Below are positions 30,819-43,358 of a DNA stretch of 64,000 bases, piece after piece (positions within the stretch are counted from its first letter, which is position 1; each line of letters begins with the position of its first letter). The stretch is from Hesseltinella vesiculosa. Its lineage: Eukaryota; Mucoromycota; Mucoromycetes; Mucorales; Cunninghamellaceae. The stretch is taken from contig MCGT01000001.1 of the NCBI GenBank assembly GCA_002104935.1, positions 1,009,001 to 1,073,000 of the forward strand, in the 5' to 3' direction. The position numbers were made by a program, and so were the translations under genes. Below the pieces are notes generated by a model. The model worked only from the letters and a program-made list of their open reading frames with translations, searched no databases and was not told the origin of the DNA.

Positions 30819-33512
30819 TTACACGGCGGGGTTCTTGGTGGCAAGCAAGGGGTCTTGGGCCACCAGGCATTGGGCACGGTCCACTTGCAAATGACGAATC
30901 AGGGTGCGCAAGAAGGCTTGTTCGTATTTTGAGTTTTCAAATACAGTGGTTAGGCTTTCAGAGGGGCAGCGCAGGAAATTGGGGGCAAAGACCATGGCCA
31001 GGTTGTTGATGTTCATTAGGGTGACCTTGATGACATCCGGGTGGGTGAATTCTTGCAAGAGGCTGATGACATACAATGCAATGCGACGGTTGGTCTCTGG
31101 CATCTGATTGATCAGGCCAATCGCTTTGTCGGCTTGTTCCGAGGTGGCCAAGCAGTCGTTGTACAGATGGGTAGGGATCAAGGGCTCCGAGAGATCACGC
31201 AGCCAGTACTTCAAAAGAGAAGCAGGCACGTTGGGGTCTGTCAAGCCAGAGGTATCATATTGTCCATTTTCAATCCGCACACGCTATGGAAGGGTTGTGA
31301 GGATATGAATCTGATAAGGAGAGTTTAGCTTACCAGGTCGGTGACTTCATCAGCATCGCCAGGCACACGAAAGATGCCTTCGGATTGGTCACCACGCATT
31401 TGCTGGACGGCTTCGGCCAGAAAGGGGACAATGCGAGGGATCTTGAGGTTGGGGTCTTTTTGCAGGGTCATAATGAAAGGAATGGATTCACCAAACACAG
31501 AAGGGCTAAAGGGAGCCACCTAGAGCGAGAAAGTGTCAGACCTCTCTTTTTTTACGGCTGGGTGTGTGTGTTTTTACCTTTGCACGTTGGATTTCGGCGG
31601 GGGTGAGGACTTTTCCCTTGGCACCACGTTTACAAATGCGGGTCAATTTGCTAAGGACATGGGCGCTCATGGTTTGGACGTCGGGGTTGGAGGATTCATC
31701 ACGCTGTTCGCGCACAAAGTTGGTGAGGTAGTTCTCGAGGTTCTTGGAGGGCGGGAAGGTGACGCTGAGTACGCAGAGGATTTCCCAGCCTTTTTTGATG
31801 GACAAGACACTGGGGTTGAAGTGAAGCTGTTTGCACACCTGGACATAGATTTCATCACGCATCTGGCCCTTTGTAATCCCAAAGTTCAGAATGGTCTGAT
31901 AGCTGTCGATTTCGGTTGTGTTCCGAGGCAGGGGTCGGTCGCCCATAATCATTTGGATCAGCTTGAAGCATTTGCTGACATCCTTGTAGAGATCATTGTT
32001 CATCATGATCAACGGCTTTCTGATCGAGTCCTACAAAAGAACAGTGAGAATCGAGAAGCCAACGCATTCCCAAGCTTTACCTTTGTCCATTGGAGCATTT
32101 CGGTCATGGGCACCTTGCGCCGGAACAAGCCTTTTTTGTGGGTGGAAAAGTACTTTTGAGCAAAGCCATCAATGGCGAATTTCTTGATATCTTGTTTCAA
32201 ACCAATAGGCAAGGAAGGTCTATTTAAAAAAAGCGGGTGAGATTTCCTCTTTGGGGGAGTTCTCATGGGCAAGTGAGAGAGAGAGAGGGGGGTGACTTAC
32301 TGAGCAGGAGGAGCAGGTCGAACCAGCGAAGCACCTCCTAATGTTGGATGCATAGCAATAGCGGCATCTATGAATGATAAACCAGTCAGTCGGCTGGGAA
32401 AACAAAATTAGGGAAAAGCGGACTTACTAGGATTATTGACAGGTTGGCTAATGGAGGGATTGGGTCGATTGACTAATTGGCGGAGAGGTTTTGGGCTAAG
32501 ATTAGAGAGATTCATAAAATGGGAAATTCGTCGTGAGCGGGTATCGGACGTGGTAGAGACAGGAGAAGGATCCGAGTTCTATAAATAAAATAAAAAAAAT
32601 CACGAAAAAAAAGGAGTCAATACAAGAGAGAGAAGCTTGGCACTGGCCGTTTTTTTTTGTACCTGAGAGCGTAAACTTTGTTTTCGAGTAGGGCCATTGG
32701 TGGTGAATTTTTGCAAGACAGAGGCATTGGGGAGGACGGCGGAGAGCAAGGATGAGGAGGCCGAGGGGGAGGTAGATTCGTTGGAGGCGACTGAGTCGGT
32801 AGGTTCCATCACAGGGACATCAAGGTCGTTTTGGGAATTGGAACGTTGGTGCAACGAATAGCGCAAGCTGGTGTTCACAGGCAAATCCAGCGATCGGCTG
32901 TTTCTTTTCAATTTGGTATCTGAGTCTCGTAATGAGGAAGGGTGGCGTTGGGTGGTATTGGGCATGGAAGGTTTACGGAAAGCAGACGATGACTATGATA
33001 AAAAATAAGGAACACATCCCATTAAAAAAATCCCCCGTGCCATTGACTTTTTTTTCTTACTTGGATCTTGATCAAGGGCAAGACAACGACATCATTGGGC
33101 TTGGTCCATTCAGTCACACCAGAGCCAGTGTGGTAATAATAAGGCAAATTGTGCTTGTCATCCCATAATTCCCACCAATCACCACCTGGGCTGCTCGATC
33201 GCCTACATAAAAACAGTTCAAAGCCTCAAACGAACCACCTTTTTCATACTTACGTGGTGCCTTTGATAGGCTTTTTCAATAGACATTCACCCGTTGTCTA
33301 GAAAGAGGAATGAGAAAGACGGTAAGTTTTGAGTTGGGTCTGTCGTTGTCACCTCGTCTCCTATTTTTGTGTCTGTCTCTCTCTCTTTCTTTCTTTTTTT
33401 TTTTTTTTTTCATCGTGAGCTGTATCTTGATGGGGTACATTACGGGATTGGCAAAAAAGGGACGTTTTGTACTTGGATCGACGATTTCTATCCAGTCAAA
33501 GTCGGCAGTCAT
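30819..33512 (-). CDS. RhoGAP with WW-WW-MyTH4-RhoGAP layout (ARHGAP39/Vilse-like)
   Basis: Minus-strand exons: 33444-33512, 33254-33297, 33061-33202, 32663-32992, 32428-32578, 32301-32367, 32081-32219, 31578-32030, 31334-31519 and 30819-31283, giving 681 residues. Domains: WW1 (residues about 5-33, DFDWIEIVDPSTKRPFFANP), WW2 (about 45-78, GDWWELWDDKHNLPYYYHTG), a Ser-rich linker, MyTH4 (about 270-460, IGLKQDIKKFAIDGFAQKYF, KGQMRDEIYVQVCKQLHFNP, GWEILCVLSVTFPPSKNLEN), and RhoGAP (about 470-670). The catalytic arginine finger is in EGIFRVPGDADE (Arg about 516). It should accelerate GTP hydrolysis on Rac/Cdc42-type GTPases and link them to membrane or cytoskeleton through MyTH4. Same layout as animal Vilse/ARHGAP39. 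Confidence 0.92.
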
Positions 33513-34313
33513 GACAATGCGGGATTATTTAAAAAGATGATGGCAGTAAGAAGAGAATAAAAAAGGGGGGCAATGGTTTTTTTTTTAAAAAAAGAAAAGT
33601 AGAAAGAACAGAAAAAAAAAGCGGTTAATGGGGGATCACTATGGAACGAAAAGGGGGATTCTATAAGCTGAACACCGTCAATTCTCTTTGATTTCTAGTT
33701 CAAGAATGAAAACGGGTTTTTAGTGACAAGGGAGGAAAAAAAAAAGAGGGAAAATAAAAACGCAAGGAAAAGAGGAAAAAAGGAGAGGCTCCCTTTTTTG
33801 GGTTTGCCAAACTTTTTTTGGAAATTGGTGACACAAGAAAATGCCTTGACCAAAATGAATCATGGGATCTTTCGCATGTCACTGCCTTGGTGATCTACCA
33901 ATGAATAGCCCATCTCCTTGCTGATGCATTTTTAAACTAAATAGAAATGGTCTGCTGGGGAAACCTTGTTTTTTTTTTTTTAATTTCACTCTTTTTTGTG
34001 GATCCCCCTGGAGTCATTGGTTCACTGTTGAAAAGAAAATAAAATCTCCATGGTCTATGCCTTTTTTGGGTAGCACGATCTCCCTGATTTGTGCTTTTTG
34101 TTTACGAGCCCCGCGCTTGATTCGTCAGGATGCACCAAAAAAGAAAGCAACAACGACTGCGCACAAATCTGGAGATTCGATCAGTACCCAGAATAGTACC
34201 TTTCTTGACTTACCAGCACGGAGCGGGTATCAGGCTTTATACATCTCGTTTCCTATTAGCAAAGTGGGAACGTTTTTTTTTTTTATTTTATTTTCGTCAT
34301 CGAGACATTGGTT
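33513..34313. other. Intergenic, RhoGAP promoter and HSPA12-like 3' region
   Basis: 800 bp between two minus-strand genes, with no supported gene. Contains a T10A7 palindromic run at 33577-33593 and other A/T runs. Confidence 0.5.
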
Positions 34314-36172
34314 TTAGGAGGTGTACTGGTTGACAGCGTCAAAATCACCATACAGCCTAAACACTTGACCATGACCAAAATCAGCCTCCGTGCGGATTTC
34401 TGTTTGGCCGAGGTACATGCGGATGACAAAGGGAATACGTTCGCCATGAGTGGCTTTGGGTAAGGTGGGGATGGGGACAGCAATAGTGGCAATGGGATGG
34501 ACGCCAGCGTCGGTGTAATGGCGAGGAATGCCTTCTCGTTCGGTGGCGTAGAGCGTCACGTTGGTAGTCTTGATGGTACCATAGTAAATATACATGCTGT
34601 CATAAATACAATGGTCGATTGGGATGCGATCGCCCTTGTACACAAATGGTAAAAAGCCGGTAACGCAGCGCTCACTGCCGTCAGGTCGAGTGACTCGTGT
34701 TTCGATGGGGTCCAGATCAGCATCGAACGGTAGGCCGGCATTGATCCCATAGGTGCGACGGCTGACGCGAGCGGTGATGGTTCTTGGATGCAGTCCAAAA
34801 TAAACAGCCCCGCGCACAATCGCCATTTCTGCTCGGTTGGGACACACGATTTGGTGGATCCGGTTGCGAAAGGTATCTTGGATGCGTTGATACAAGTAGT
34901 GTGATGTGCCAAACCCACCCACCAAAAACAAATAGTCGATGGTCTGACCGTCCAGTTCTCGAAATTGCTGTTCAATCAGTTGAAGCTAATACAGAAGCAA
35001 ATGGAGAGATCAGACCTCTCTCCTTATTTTTCAAAGATCTTACCACTTGGTTGATGACAGGGTCAAAGACCTTTTCTTTGAGTTCAGCGGCTTGGAGAAT
35101 CAAGGTGCCTTGGTCAATGCTGTCAGGGTCGGCAGCTTGCAAGGGCTGGACAGGCACCCCCGAAGGTAGTTCCAAGTAATGGTCATCCAGGCCATCAAAG
35201 GCTGGTTTGATGTTGTCGATGAACTGGTCCATCATGTTGAGGAGGGCCATGGTGGGGATTTGATCGATAGGGAGGGCAAGCTTATCGTTTAAAAAGTGCC
35301 GGAAGCGCTCATCCAAGAACTGGCTGCCGCAAGCACCACCCATGCCTTTGGTGACTTCGCGGAGCTTGCGTGGACCATCGACTTCAAACACCATCAGGTC
35401 CACTGTTCCACCACCAGCATCACATACCATCAGTCGTTGAGCACCTTGGAGCTGCACTTGGTCACAGATCTCGTCACAGTAGAGAGCGGCAGCCTCAGGC
35501 TCGGAAATCAGAAGTAAGCGCTCAGGCGGGTCGGTTCGGGTGATGATCTCGGCTTGGATACAGGCTTCGCGCATCAGGGCTTTGGCTCGATCCGACCACA
35601 TGGCTGGGACGGTCAAACAGTAACGATAGGTATCCTCGCCAAAGAACTGTGTAAAATCTCGTTTCAGTTCCTGCAGCACGTGCTGATGCATGGCTCGTAA
35701 GTAACTGGCTACCACGGACACAGGTGTTCTATGGGCAATTTAAACCGTCAGAGAGAGTAAACAGCCATGGTTGGCGAGGTGGCTTACAGGTGGAACGGCA
35801 GTTCTGGTCGCTTGAGGCGTTGCTCCAAATTCAGTTTGAAGCTGGAGAAGAGGGTATAGTTTTTGCTGTACAGAGGATTCTTGAGCATGCGCTTGACTTC
35901 ATAGCCCCAACCGGCCATGCCATGAGGTTCAGCATTGTCGACAAGAAGAATCGATGGTGTTTTTGGGTAGTAATTGCCGCTTTTGCTGGACCTAGTGATT
36001 TGGAAGGAAAAGTAAGCAGGTGGTGGTTTTTTTTGGGGACAGGGTCTAACCATTTCTGAACATCAATGACTTCTTGGTTAACGTCAACCAAGGCGTATGA
36101 TGCGCCAGAATAAGTGGTGCCAAAGTCATAGGCAATAATGACCTTGTATTTGTCTAATGAAGATCGCACCAT
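34314..36172 (-). CDS. HSPA12-like Hsp70-family ATPase-domain protein
   Basis: Minus-strand exons: 36051-36172, 35788-35991, 35044-35728 and 34314-34985, giving 560 residues. Actin/Hsp70 nucleotide-binding signatures are present: phosphate-1 (IIAYDFGTTYSGASYALVD), phosphate-2 (VCDAGGGTVDLMVFEV) and adenosine (LFLVGGFGTSHYLY), plus ISEPEAAALYC. There is no canonical Hsp70 substrate domain or EEVD end; after the ATPase core comes a shorter beta-rich tail ending DFDAVNQYTS. This matches the HSPA12A/B-like group, often multi-copy in Mucoromycota and other fungi. Client and role unknown. Confidence 0.88.
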
Positions 36173-36606
36173 GCTCAGAAAATAAAATGCACAAAATGTA
36201 AAAAAAAGTGAAAGAGAGGTTAAAAAAAAGGGTCATGCGCCATTTAAAAATCCTATTGCTTCTGTCCTTGCATTTCGAAACAATGTTGAAGCGATGGTTA
36301 TTGTTTGCATAAAACAAAATACAACCATCAAGGCCACTCATGCATAATTTCCTATAGCAGTAGTTAATGGTAATAAAACGAGTTTTATTGTTTCATAGGG
36401 ATAGATGGGTCACTTTGTCTGTTGCTTGGCAAAAAAATGAAATGGGCAGACCGCCAAGAGCGACAAGAAATCCAAGGCATTTCGAGAACAGCTGCCATTT
36501 TTTTTTTTTTTTTTAGATTTGGTCAAATGGGGTTGCATTAATGAAATTAGGGAGGGGTAGGAAGGGTATGGTCTATGAGCATGTGCGTTTTAAATAAGAA
36601 AATGGT
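36173..36606. other. Intergenic, HSPA12-like promoter and PKA-R 3' region
   Basis: 434 bp; no gene seen. T run at 36499-36514. Confidence 0.5.
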
Positions 36607-37969
36607 TCAGGCCATGGGGGTGGATGCCATGATCTGGATATAGTGGGTCGAATTTCGCTGTAAAATGTCATGAAGGCAACCAAGCAGGCGGTTGAAAGCG
36701 CCCTTGTTCATGGTGGCACATCGCAATCGGCCACGAGCAACTACTGTTGCCGCTCTAGGGCTATTGTTCAACAAAGCCAATTCTGAATACCAAAAAAAAA
36801 AAAGAAAAGTCAGGACTACGCTGTTGAATGGCATCGCGCTTTGATGCTACCTCCAAAATAGCCACCTTTGGCCAGCTCATTGACTTGCGTTTGCGCACCT
36901 TGATCATCCAGACGATAGCAGACGGCTTCGCCTGATTCAATCAGATAAAAATTGTTTCCTACGGAGCCTTGCTCGATAACGGTTTCACCTTCTTCAAAGG
37001 TGACGGACTCCAAGGCGTCGGCGATCTTGTAACGTTCATAGGCGGCAAGCGAGGCAAGGATGGGCACGTTGGTCAGGAACGATTCATACATGCGGCGCTT
37101 GGCACTGGTATGCTCCATCAGAATGCGACGGAACATGACACGGTCCAAGGCCCAGAGCATGCAATCGGTCTTGGCCACAATGGTGGCGGCGCGAGGGCTG
37201 TTGTACATCAGGGCCAGCTCACCAAAACTGCCGCTGGCTTGATAATCCGTGACCCATCGGTCGTCAATCGTACAAGACAGCTGGCCCGACTCGACAATAT
37301 AAAAAAAGTCGCCCACGTCGCCTTGCTGGATCACGGTCTCACCGCTGGCCACGGGCTTCTCGGTCATGGCATGGATCACATCCTGGTACTGCATTTCATC
37401 CAAGTGTCTGAATAAGAAATTGTGGGCAATGGCTGCTTGGATACGGGCCTCTTGCTCGGGTGTTTTTGGGTGGATGATCTTCTGGAACTTGGTGGGGCTG
37501 CAGGGTGTCAAGGATTCGGCGCTGACAGACGTGCGGCGCTGTCGCTGTTGGTGGTATTGACCAGAAAAATCCGGCAGCTGACCTGTGAAGACGTCCTGGT
37601 CTTCTTCTTCAAATGCATCTTCGTCCTCGTCATCTTCCTTGGGGTGCTTGCCTAAACTGCATTGGCTCTGGCCATCATCATCATCGCTCGACAAGGGAGA
37701 CAGTTGCGGCAAATGCTTGGGCTCGTGGGCGGGCCAGGCCGCCTCCGTCGGGTCTAAAGAGTAGGGCGTGAGCTTGATCTCTCTCCATTGTCCGCGGCTG
37801 GAAGACTAGACTTACGTAACAGACACTCGTCTTGGAACGATCTTTGCTCGGTCAGCTTGGCAAAGAAAAAATCGGCACAAAACTGGAGAATGTCTGGAGG
37901 ATGCTGTTCACGCACGTGCACAGTCAGCTCTTTCACAAGCGTATCGTATTTCTCTTGATCTTGATTCAT
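36607..37969 (-). CDS. cAMP-dependent protein kinase regulatory subunit
   Basis: Inhibits the PKA catalytic subunit until cAMP binds. Minus-strand exons: 37816-37969, 36851-37753 and 36607-36782, giving 410 residues. Order: RIIa-type dimerisation/docking helices (residues about 5-45, HPPDILQFCADFFFAKLTEQ), an acidic linker (DDEDEDAFEEEDQDVF), the inhibitor site RQRRTSVSAES (RRTS, phosphorylatable, RII-like), and two cyclic-nucleotide-binding domains. Both phosphate-binding cassettes are intact: FGELALMYNSPRAATIVA in the first and FGELALLNNSPRAATVVA in the second, the latter created across the exon 2/3 junction. The Arg and Glu that hold cAMP are present in each. Confidence 0.95.
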
Positions 37970-38499
37970 GTTCAGAAAGTATAAAAAAAAAAAAAAAAAA
38001 CTAAAAAACAAAACGCAAAAAGAAAGAAGAAATAGGTGAAAAGGCAAGGAGCAAGTGCAGAGAAAGAAAGACGAATGCGTTCCTAGAAAATAAGGAACTT
38101 GCCCATGCGCCCTTTATATTTTTACTGCGCTAGGATTGGATGAATGGGCAGCTGTCATGCAGTCTTATGAATAACATTGTTTCTTTAAAAAGGATGTCCA
38201 TTGCGTGTTTTTTATTCCCTTGCGGTACCATAGCTTGGTTTCTCAGTGTGCCATAGAGAGTGGAAAAAAAAGGAGGAGAGGGGGAAAACATGGACAAAGG
38301 CATCCCCAAAGTTGTCAGGGACCTTTTTTTTTTTAAAAAAAAATAGGAGGCGAAAAACGTTTTTATTTGAAAAAGATGATTCCCCACTCTTCAATGATCC
38401 AGAACAGGATGATGCCTCGGACCTGCTGCATCGTGTGTCTCTCCTGGTGTCCTCCTTCGTCCCCTGTGTCCACTCCTTTCAAAGTGGGCTTCTTTATTT
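37970..38499. other. Intergenic, PKA-R promoter and hydrolase 3' region
   Basis: 530 bp. Contains an A run (37983-38000) just upstream of the PKA-R start and a T11A9 palindromic run (38324-38343) downstream of the hydrolase stop. No gene. Confidence 0.5.
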
Positions 38500-40431
38500 C
38501 TATAATCTTGCCTTGATGGGCTCGAGGCGAAACTTGATTTCACGGAGCTTGGTGCTGGATGGGTGCCAGCCGTCAAAGAGATGCCGAAGGCGGTCGAGGT
38601 CTTGGGAAAAGTGTTGGTTGATCTGAGGATCATCAAAGATGCCGCGCATGGCCCAGGTCAGATAGTAGGGGTTCCATCGAGTGCGGGCGGTAAAAGCATC
38701 CAGTTTGGCATCCTTTTGCGTCGACGGGCCGTGCTGCTGAGGGCTACGGACAAGTGGGCCCACAGGGGCTGTGTTGAATAGGAGCGTCGGGGCGAGGCTG
38801 TACACGCTAGGTTCTTCGTAAATCGTCGAGTGCCCGCCTTCCCAAGCATAGAGGTTGCCAGCAAGCACCTCGCTGGTGTGGAGCAGTAGCCCGTGGTCAG
38901 AGAGTCCGGCATTGCGCAGCCGTAGAGCAAACACGATCAAGTTGATTAAAAAGTCGTCGTCGCTATACACGTGGCCGTCGACATACAGTGCACGCAGGAT
39001 GTTGGGGTGCTGGGCATTGGCCATGATGGCCGAGTACAAAGGCACCACTTGGTCTTGCATGGAGCCTACCAAGATTGTCTTGACGCCTTGCCGAAGAATG
39101 GACGCAAGGGCCTGATGGAACCGTTGTGAGATGTCGCTTTTGGAATCCATAAAATCAAAGAGTTCTCGTGCCGCGTCTGCTTCAAAGTACTATGGACATC
39201 AGGTTGGAATGGTCAGCAGCTCCTTTTTTTTTTTTTTTTTTTTTTACCTTGACAATCAAATTGCCTTTGAGATAAGGAAAGGGGCCATGGGCGATGCCAG
39301 CCATGGCCAGGAAACAGACAGGTTGGCGGTGCAGCTGGATCAGATTTTCGTCCAGCAGTCGGTCCATAAGGATGGTGGAGACAGGCGTGCCTTGAGAGTG
39401 TGTTGTCCAAAAGATAACATCGGCTGTTTTCACGGCCTCCAAGGACGCGGGGTTGTCTACCAAGAAATGATACAGTTTGTCCACCCGATCCATGACCTTG
39501 CCTTCCCATTGCAGTGGGATCAGAGTGATGCATTCCAGCGGGAGAGTCAATTCATGCTCGACTTCAAAGTAGTGGCGGATCGCTTTGGCGGTCTCGTCAC
39601 AAAATTTGGCAGAGGTGCCCGTTGGCTCGCCTACTACGCTACGCAGGACAAACTATAGGGGAGGAAGGATCAGTCGCAGCAAAAAAAAAAAAAAACGCAC
39701 ATGCCTCACGGGCTTACCTTGGAGGGAAACCAGCCATGAACACCAATGACGACAAAGCGTTTCTTGGCCATGGCTTGAGGATCCGATTTCATTTGTCGGA
39801 CCAGGTCCGCCATGGGAGGTGAAGGGCGGGAGAACAGGGTTTGGATCATGTGGATGGTGCGGGTGAAAAGGGAAGGCGGTAGGTCGGGTAAGCGGTGCTG
39901 AGAGCCAATCGATGGGAGCACTTGATTTTTGCTGGCCTGGCCTGGCTCGGCGGCTGGTGTGTCGTTTGGCTGGCTGGGGTCCGTCGGCTGTGGAGGCTCG
40001 GTAGGGCTGGTGAGTGAAGGAGGAGCGGTATCAGCTTCTGTAAAAAAATAAGATCGCCATGTCTTTGTAGGGGCATCCATGTCGGGTGTTATCATTTCAT
40101 TGTCGATCACGGGAACGGCTGAGGATGGCGACGTTGGCGGGGTGGGATCGGTTGATTCGGGTGGGTTGGGTGGTGCATAGCCAAGCCAAGACCAAAGGCC
40201 AGCAGCTGGCTTTGTGGTGGGTGGTATAGGTGTATTGCTCGTTTCTGGTGCTTCTAGAGGCACCGATGCTGATTCTTGTGGTATGGGAGGGTCATGAGTG
40301 GTAGGTTGGGGTTCTTTAGATGACCATTTGGGCAGCCATGACGAGGCATGGCTTGACGATGGTGTAGTATAGACAGGAACAGGAGGTGTGTGTGGTGAGG
40401 AAGAAGGTGGAGAGGTATCGTCGCTTGCCAT
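38500..40431 (-). CDS. Alpha/beta-hydrolase-fold protein (fungal conserved), likely esterase/lipase-like
   Basis: Minus-strand exons: 39718-40431, 39248-39652 and 38500-39189, giving 602 residues. The first about 200 residues are Pro/Ser/Thr-rich and disordered. The fold starts with KKRFVVIGVHGWFPSK (oxyanion HG motif). The nucleophile elbow is probably TTHSQGTPVS (Ser near residue 314), followed by VCFLAMAGIAHGPFPYLKGN and later KTILVGSMQDQVVPLYSAIM, where Asp of the triad is expected in the GSMQDQVVP loop. A catalytic His could be in GGHSTIYEEP. No signal peptide or membrane segment, so probably cytosolic. Substrate unknown; family membership is by fold motifs only. Confidence 0.78.
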
Positions 40432-41390
40432 CGTTTTATCTCTATGGTTTTATCGTTCCATGCAATGGCTAAAGTTGAAGAAAGAAAGAAAAAAAGACAG
40501 CGGACATGCTGACACATGCTATTTTTTTTTCTTGATGACACGCTCTCACTCTGCTTAAAATGGAAAATGCAGACTTTTTTTTTTTTCACTGCCGTTTCTT
40601 TGGCAATTTCAGGACGAAAAGGGGTGGCGCCATGAACGGGCTTGATTTGAACAAAGGGAGAGCTTGGCGACCCACGATAAAGGTGCGAGTGGGGACTTCC
40701 AAGGGGACCGTTCTTTCAGGGGGCAAGAAAGGTGAAAACAAGCTCCTCTCCGCTGCGCACACATTGGCCATGTTCCTTTCATGGCAAGATCCCCAGGCTC
40801 GTGTTCTAGCATACCTGCCTAGGTCCCGTTTCTGACGTCGCTGGTTTTTTTTTTTACCCAAAGGCTGGCATACTAACTACGTGCAAGAAAAGCACGGGCG
40901 TCCAGCCCTACCATCGGCAGCAACGCGTGGCCATCCCTTTCTTCGAATCATCAACTCGATCCATCATCCGTGAACATATCGTCCAAAAAAATACAAGGGA
41001 GTCAAGGAAGACGTACGGCAACTCGTGCATCAAGTAGATGCTGAAAAAATAAGCAGCTTGATTGGTGGCCAAAAATCATAAAAAGTCCAGCATTCGACGA
41101 GAGATTCGCCTGGACAAGCCGACAGCTGCAACCGTAGCTGGCTTCCACTTTCTGCTGTCAGCGCATTTTTTATTTTTTATTTTTCGAACGAGTGTACGCT
41201 GTTGTGGGTCTGAAATGAGCTGGCACAGATATTCCAATGAAAACCTGTATGTTGGTGGCATGCTCGGATTTCGGCAGCACCGCAGTTGTCGCTAGCACGT
41301 GGATGCTCCGCACGCTCCTTTTTTCTTTCAGCCACGCTTGAAACACCCGGGGTTTCCTTTGAAAGGTTCCTTTTTTTAAATATCCTCTAT
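40432..41390. other. Intergenic, hydrolase promoter and kelch-protein 3' region
   Basis: About 960 bp between two minus-strand genes. Overlapping open frames of about 90 residues at 40560-40861 on both strands have no motif. A plus-strand stretch at about 40993-41091 reads like protein (KYKGVKEDVRQLVHQVDAEK) but has an in-frame stop upstream and no acceptor, so no gene is called. Confidence 0.45.
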
Positions 41391-43358
41391 TTATTTATTG
41401 ACATTGATAGGCTGTTCTTGTTTTTCTATGTCCAGGTCGGTTGCGGAGCTTGTGATGTGTTTGCTGAGCATGGAAGGTTGGCTGGGGGAGAGGATGCTAA
41501 GATGCCTGACGGTAGATTCGGTAGCTACAGACGCTTCTGTCACGCGATCAGAATCTTGGATCGGCATAGGTTTATCCAAAGAGTCCGATGGATCGTCTGA
41601 AGCGTTTCCCAGACGCTTCAGATAAATGACAAGGAGCAGGAGAAGGACTCCCTAAAGGATGGCGTAAAAAAAGCGTGAGATCACGCGGCGTTATTTTTTT
41701 TTTTCGTCCATGTGCTTACCACGCCAGCACCAGCACCAACAACGATGCCTGCGATGGTTGGTGGTGAAAGGTCCAGGACAGAGGAGGAAGGCGTGGGTGC
41801 CGAGGCTGCGAGCCAGGCGATCTGGTTTGAATCGGTGACATCTAAAAGATAGTGCGTCTCTTGGTTCGGGCCGTTTTGCTTGAGTGCGCCAAAAAAGATC
41901 CCAATCAGGGATTTCTGCGTGGCATGGTCATGGAACAGGATGGACGAGTGATACACCAGCACAGTGGGCGCATCTTCAGGGTTGGTGATGTTTGGGAACA
42001 CATACTCGTTTTCGACAGAGTCGTAAATCACACATAATTGTGAAGTATCTGCATCGGCTGCTTAAAAAAAAATTAGGTTAGTTGCCGCCCTTTTATGAAA
42101 TGAATGTCACCATACAAAGGAAATTAAAGGGGATCAGACCTCCAATGAGCATAATATATCCTGTGTCGGGAACTGTTGGTCAAAAAAAAAAAAAAATGAA
42201 CGTCCTCGGTCTCCTTCATTCAAATTCCGGCTTACTTGCCGTTGCCGTATGGAATCGGCGGGTGGCAATAAAAGGCACAGACGATGGATAAGTGGCTGTT
42301 TGGTTGAGCCATTGACTGGTGGTCAAATTAAACACCCACACCTCGGACATAGGGGCTAGTTGTTGGTTGGTATAACCCGTGGCGGCCAAGATGTTTCCTC
42401 CAAGGATGAAAACAGCATTCGTTGAGGGCATGAGCGTGGCTGTATGGAAAGCACGAGTGTAACCATTCAGCGACCCAGCAGGAGCTGCTGCCCAAGTGTT
42501 CTTTTTTTTTTTAAAAGAAAAAGTGAGTGGTAGTGGTCGATGGACAATTTTACGGCTTACTGCAACATAGTCAAAGATCTGGATGGCTGGGTTCATGGCC
42601 ATTTCAGTGCTTTGGCGACTGGTTGCTTCATATTGTGCATACGTGTCATTTCTAACAAAAGGAAAAGGACGATAGCTGAGTTCGATGGACAGCCCATTTT
42701 TTTTTTTCATACGTCAAACCGCCAAAGATCAAAAGCTGAGTTTTGCCAACGGGGCTCAAATCGACAATCGCAGGATAAATTCTGAAAGGGTGACCGGCTC
42801 AGCAACGTTTCATTTCGTTTGGTGAAGGGAACTTACGCATAAAGGGATGAGGAGATGTTGAGGGAGTTTGAGAGGTTGGCATTTGGGTTTTGGACAGTAG
42901 ACTGTTGCCAGCCTTGATCAGAGACAGTAACAAAAGGGGTGGAGGTGTAAGAGATGCCTTTGGTGGCATTCAGGCCACCATAAAAGAGAACAGAGGCACC
43001 GTTGTTGATGGTGGTGGATTGAGCACTCCAAACGCGCTGCAAAGGAGCTGTGGTTTGGGGTTGGAGAGCCACCCAATTGAAGTTTGGCATGGGTTCTCTA
43101 AAGTCCACGGTGGTCAGGTCAAGCATGATGGTAGCATTATTCGGTGTGGCTCTACCAGAGATGCCTCCGTAGCAATAGACTTTGACTCCATGCAGCAAAC
43201 TACAGCCTGAGAAAAAAAAAAAAAAAAACCACGACGGTGAGTCGCAATTCCAGTCGCGATCACGCTTTTTCCTTACTTGTGCCTGCATACGAGTGCGCCT
43301 GACCAGTGCGAAGGAGCCAAAGGAGAGCCAGCCAGTTCAGTGTACCATAGAGAAACAT
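41391..43358 (-). CDS. Kelch-repeat type I membrane protein
   Basis: Minus-strand exons: 43277-43358, 42837-43206, 42713-42781, 42561-42651, 42236-42500, 42140-42172, 41720-42057 and 41391-41651, giving 502 residues. Signal peptide (MFLYGTLNWLALLWLLRTGQ), then a beta-propeller built from kelch motifs (VKVYCYGGISGRATPNNATI, ASVLFYGGLNATKGISYTST, KTQLLIFGGLT, NAVFILGGNILAATGYTNQQ, TGYIMLIGA), a TM helix (TIAGIVVGAGAGVV/GVLLLLLVIYL, split by an intron), and a cytoplasmic Ser/Gln tail of about 75 residues. The 33-nt exon 6 ends before an atypical donor, GTCTGA, so that junction is the weakest. Kelch-TM proteins are common in these fungi; partners unknown. Confidence 0.82.
41596..41622. repeat. 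Perfect 10-bp inverted repeat (hairpin) inside kelch-gene last exon
   Basis: TCTGAAGCGT, a 7-base spacer and ACGCTTCAGA form a 10-bp stem. It encodes the juxtamembrane residues just after the TM helix. Confidence 0.6.

Noticed and set aside
40560..40861. 91-residue open frames on both strands
   Set aside because: Mirror-image frames in GC-rich intergenic DNA with no start context, splice sites or motif.
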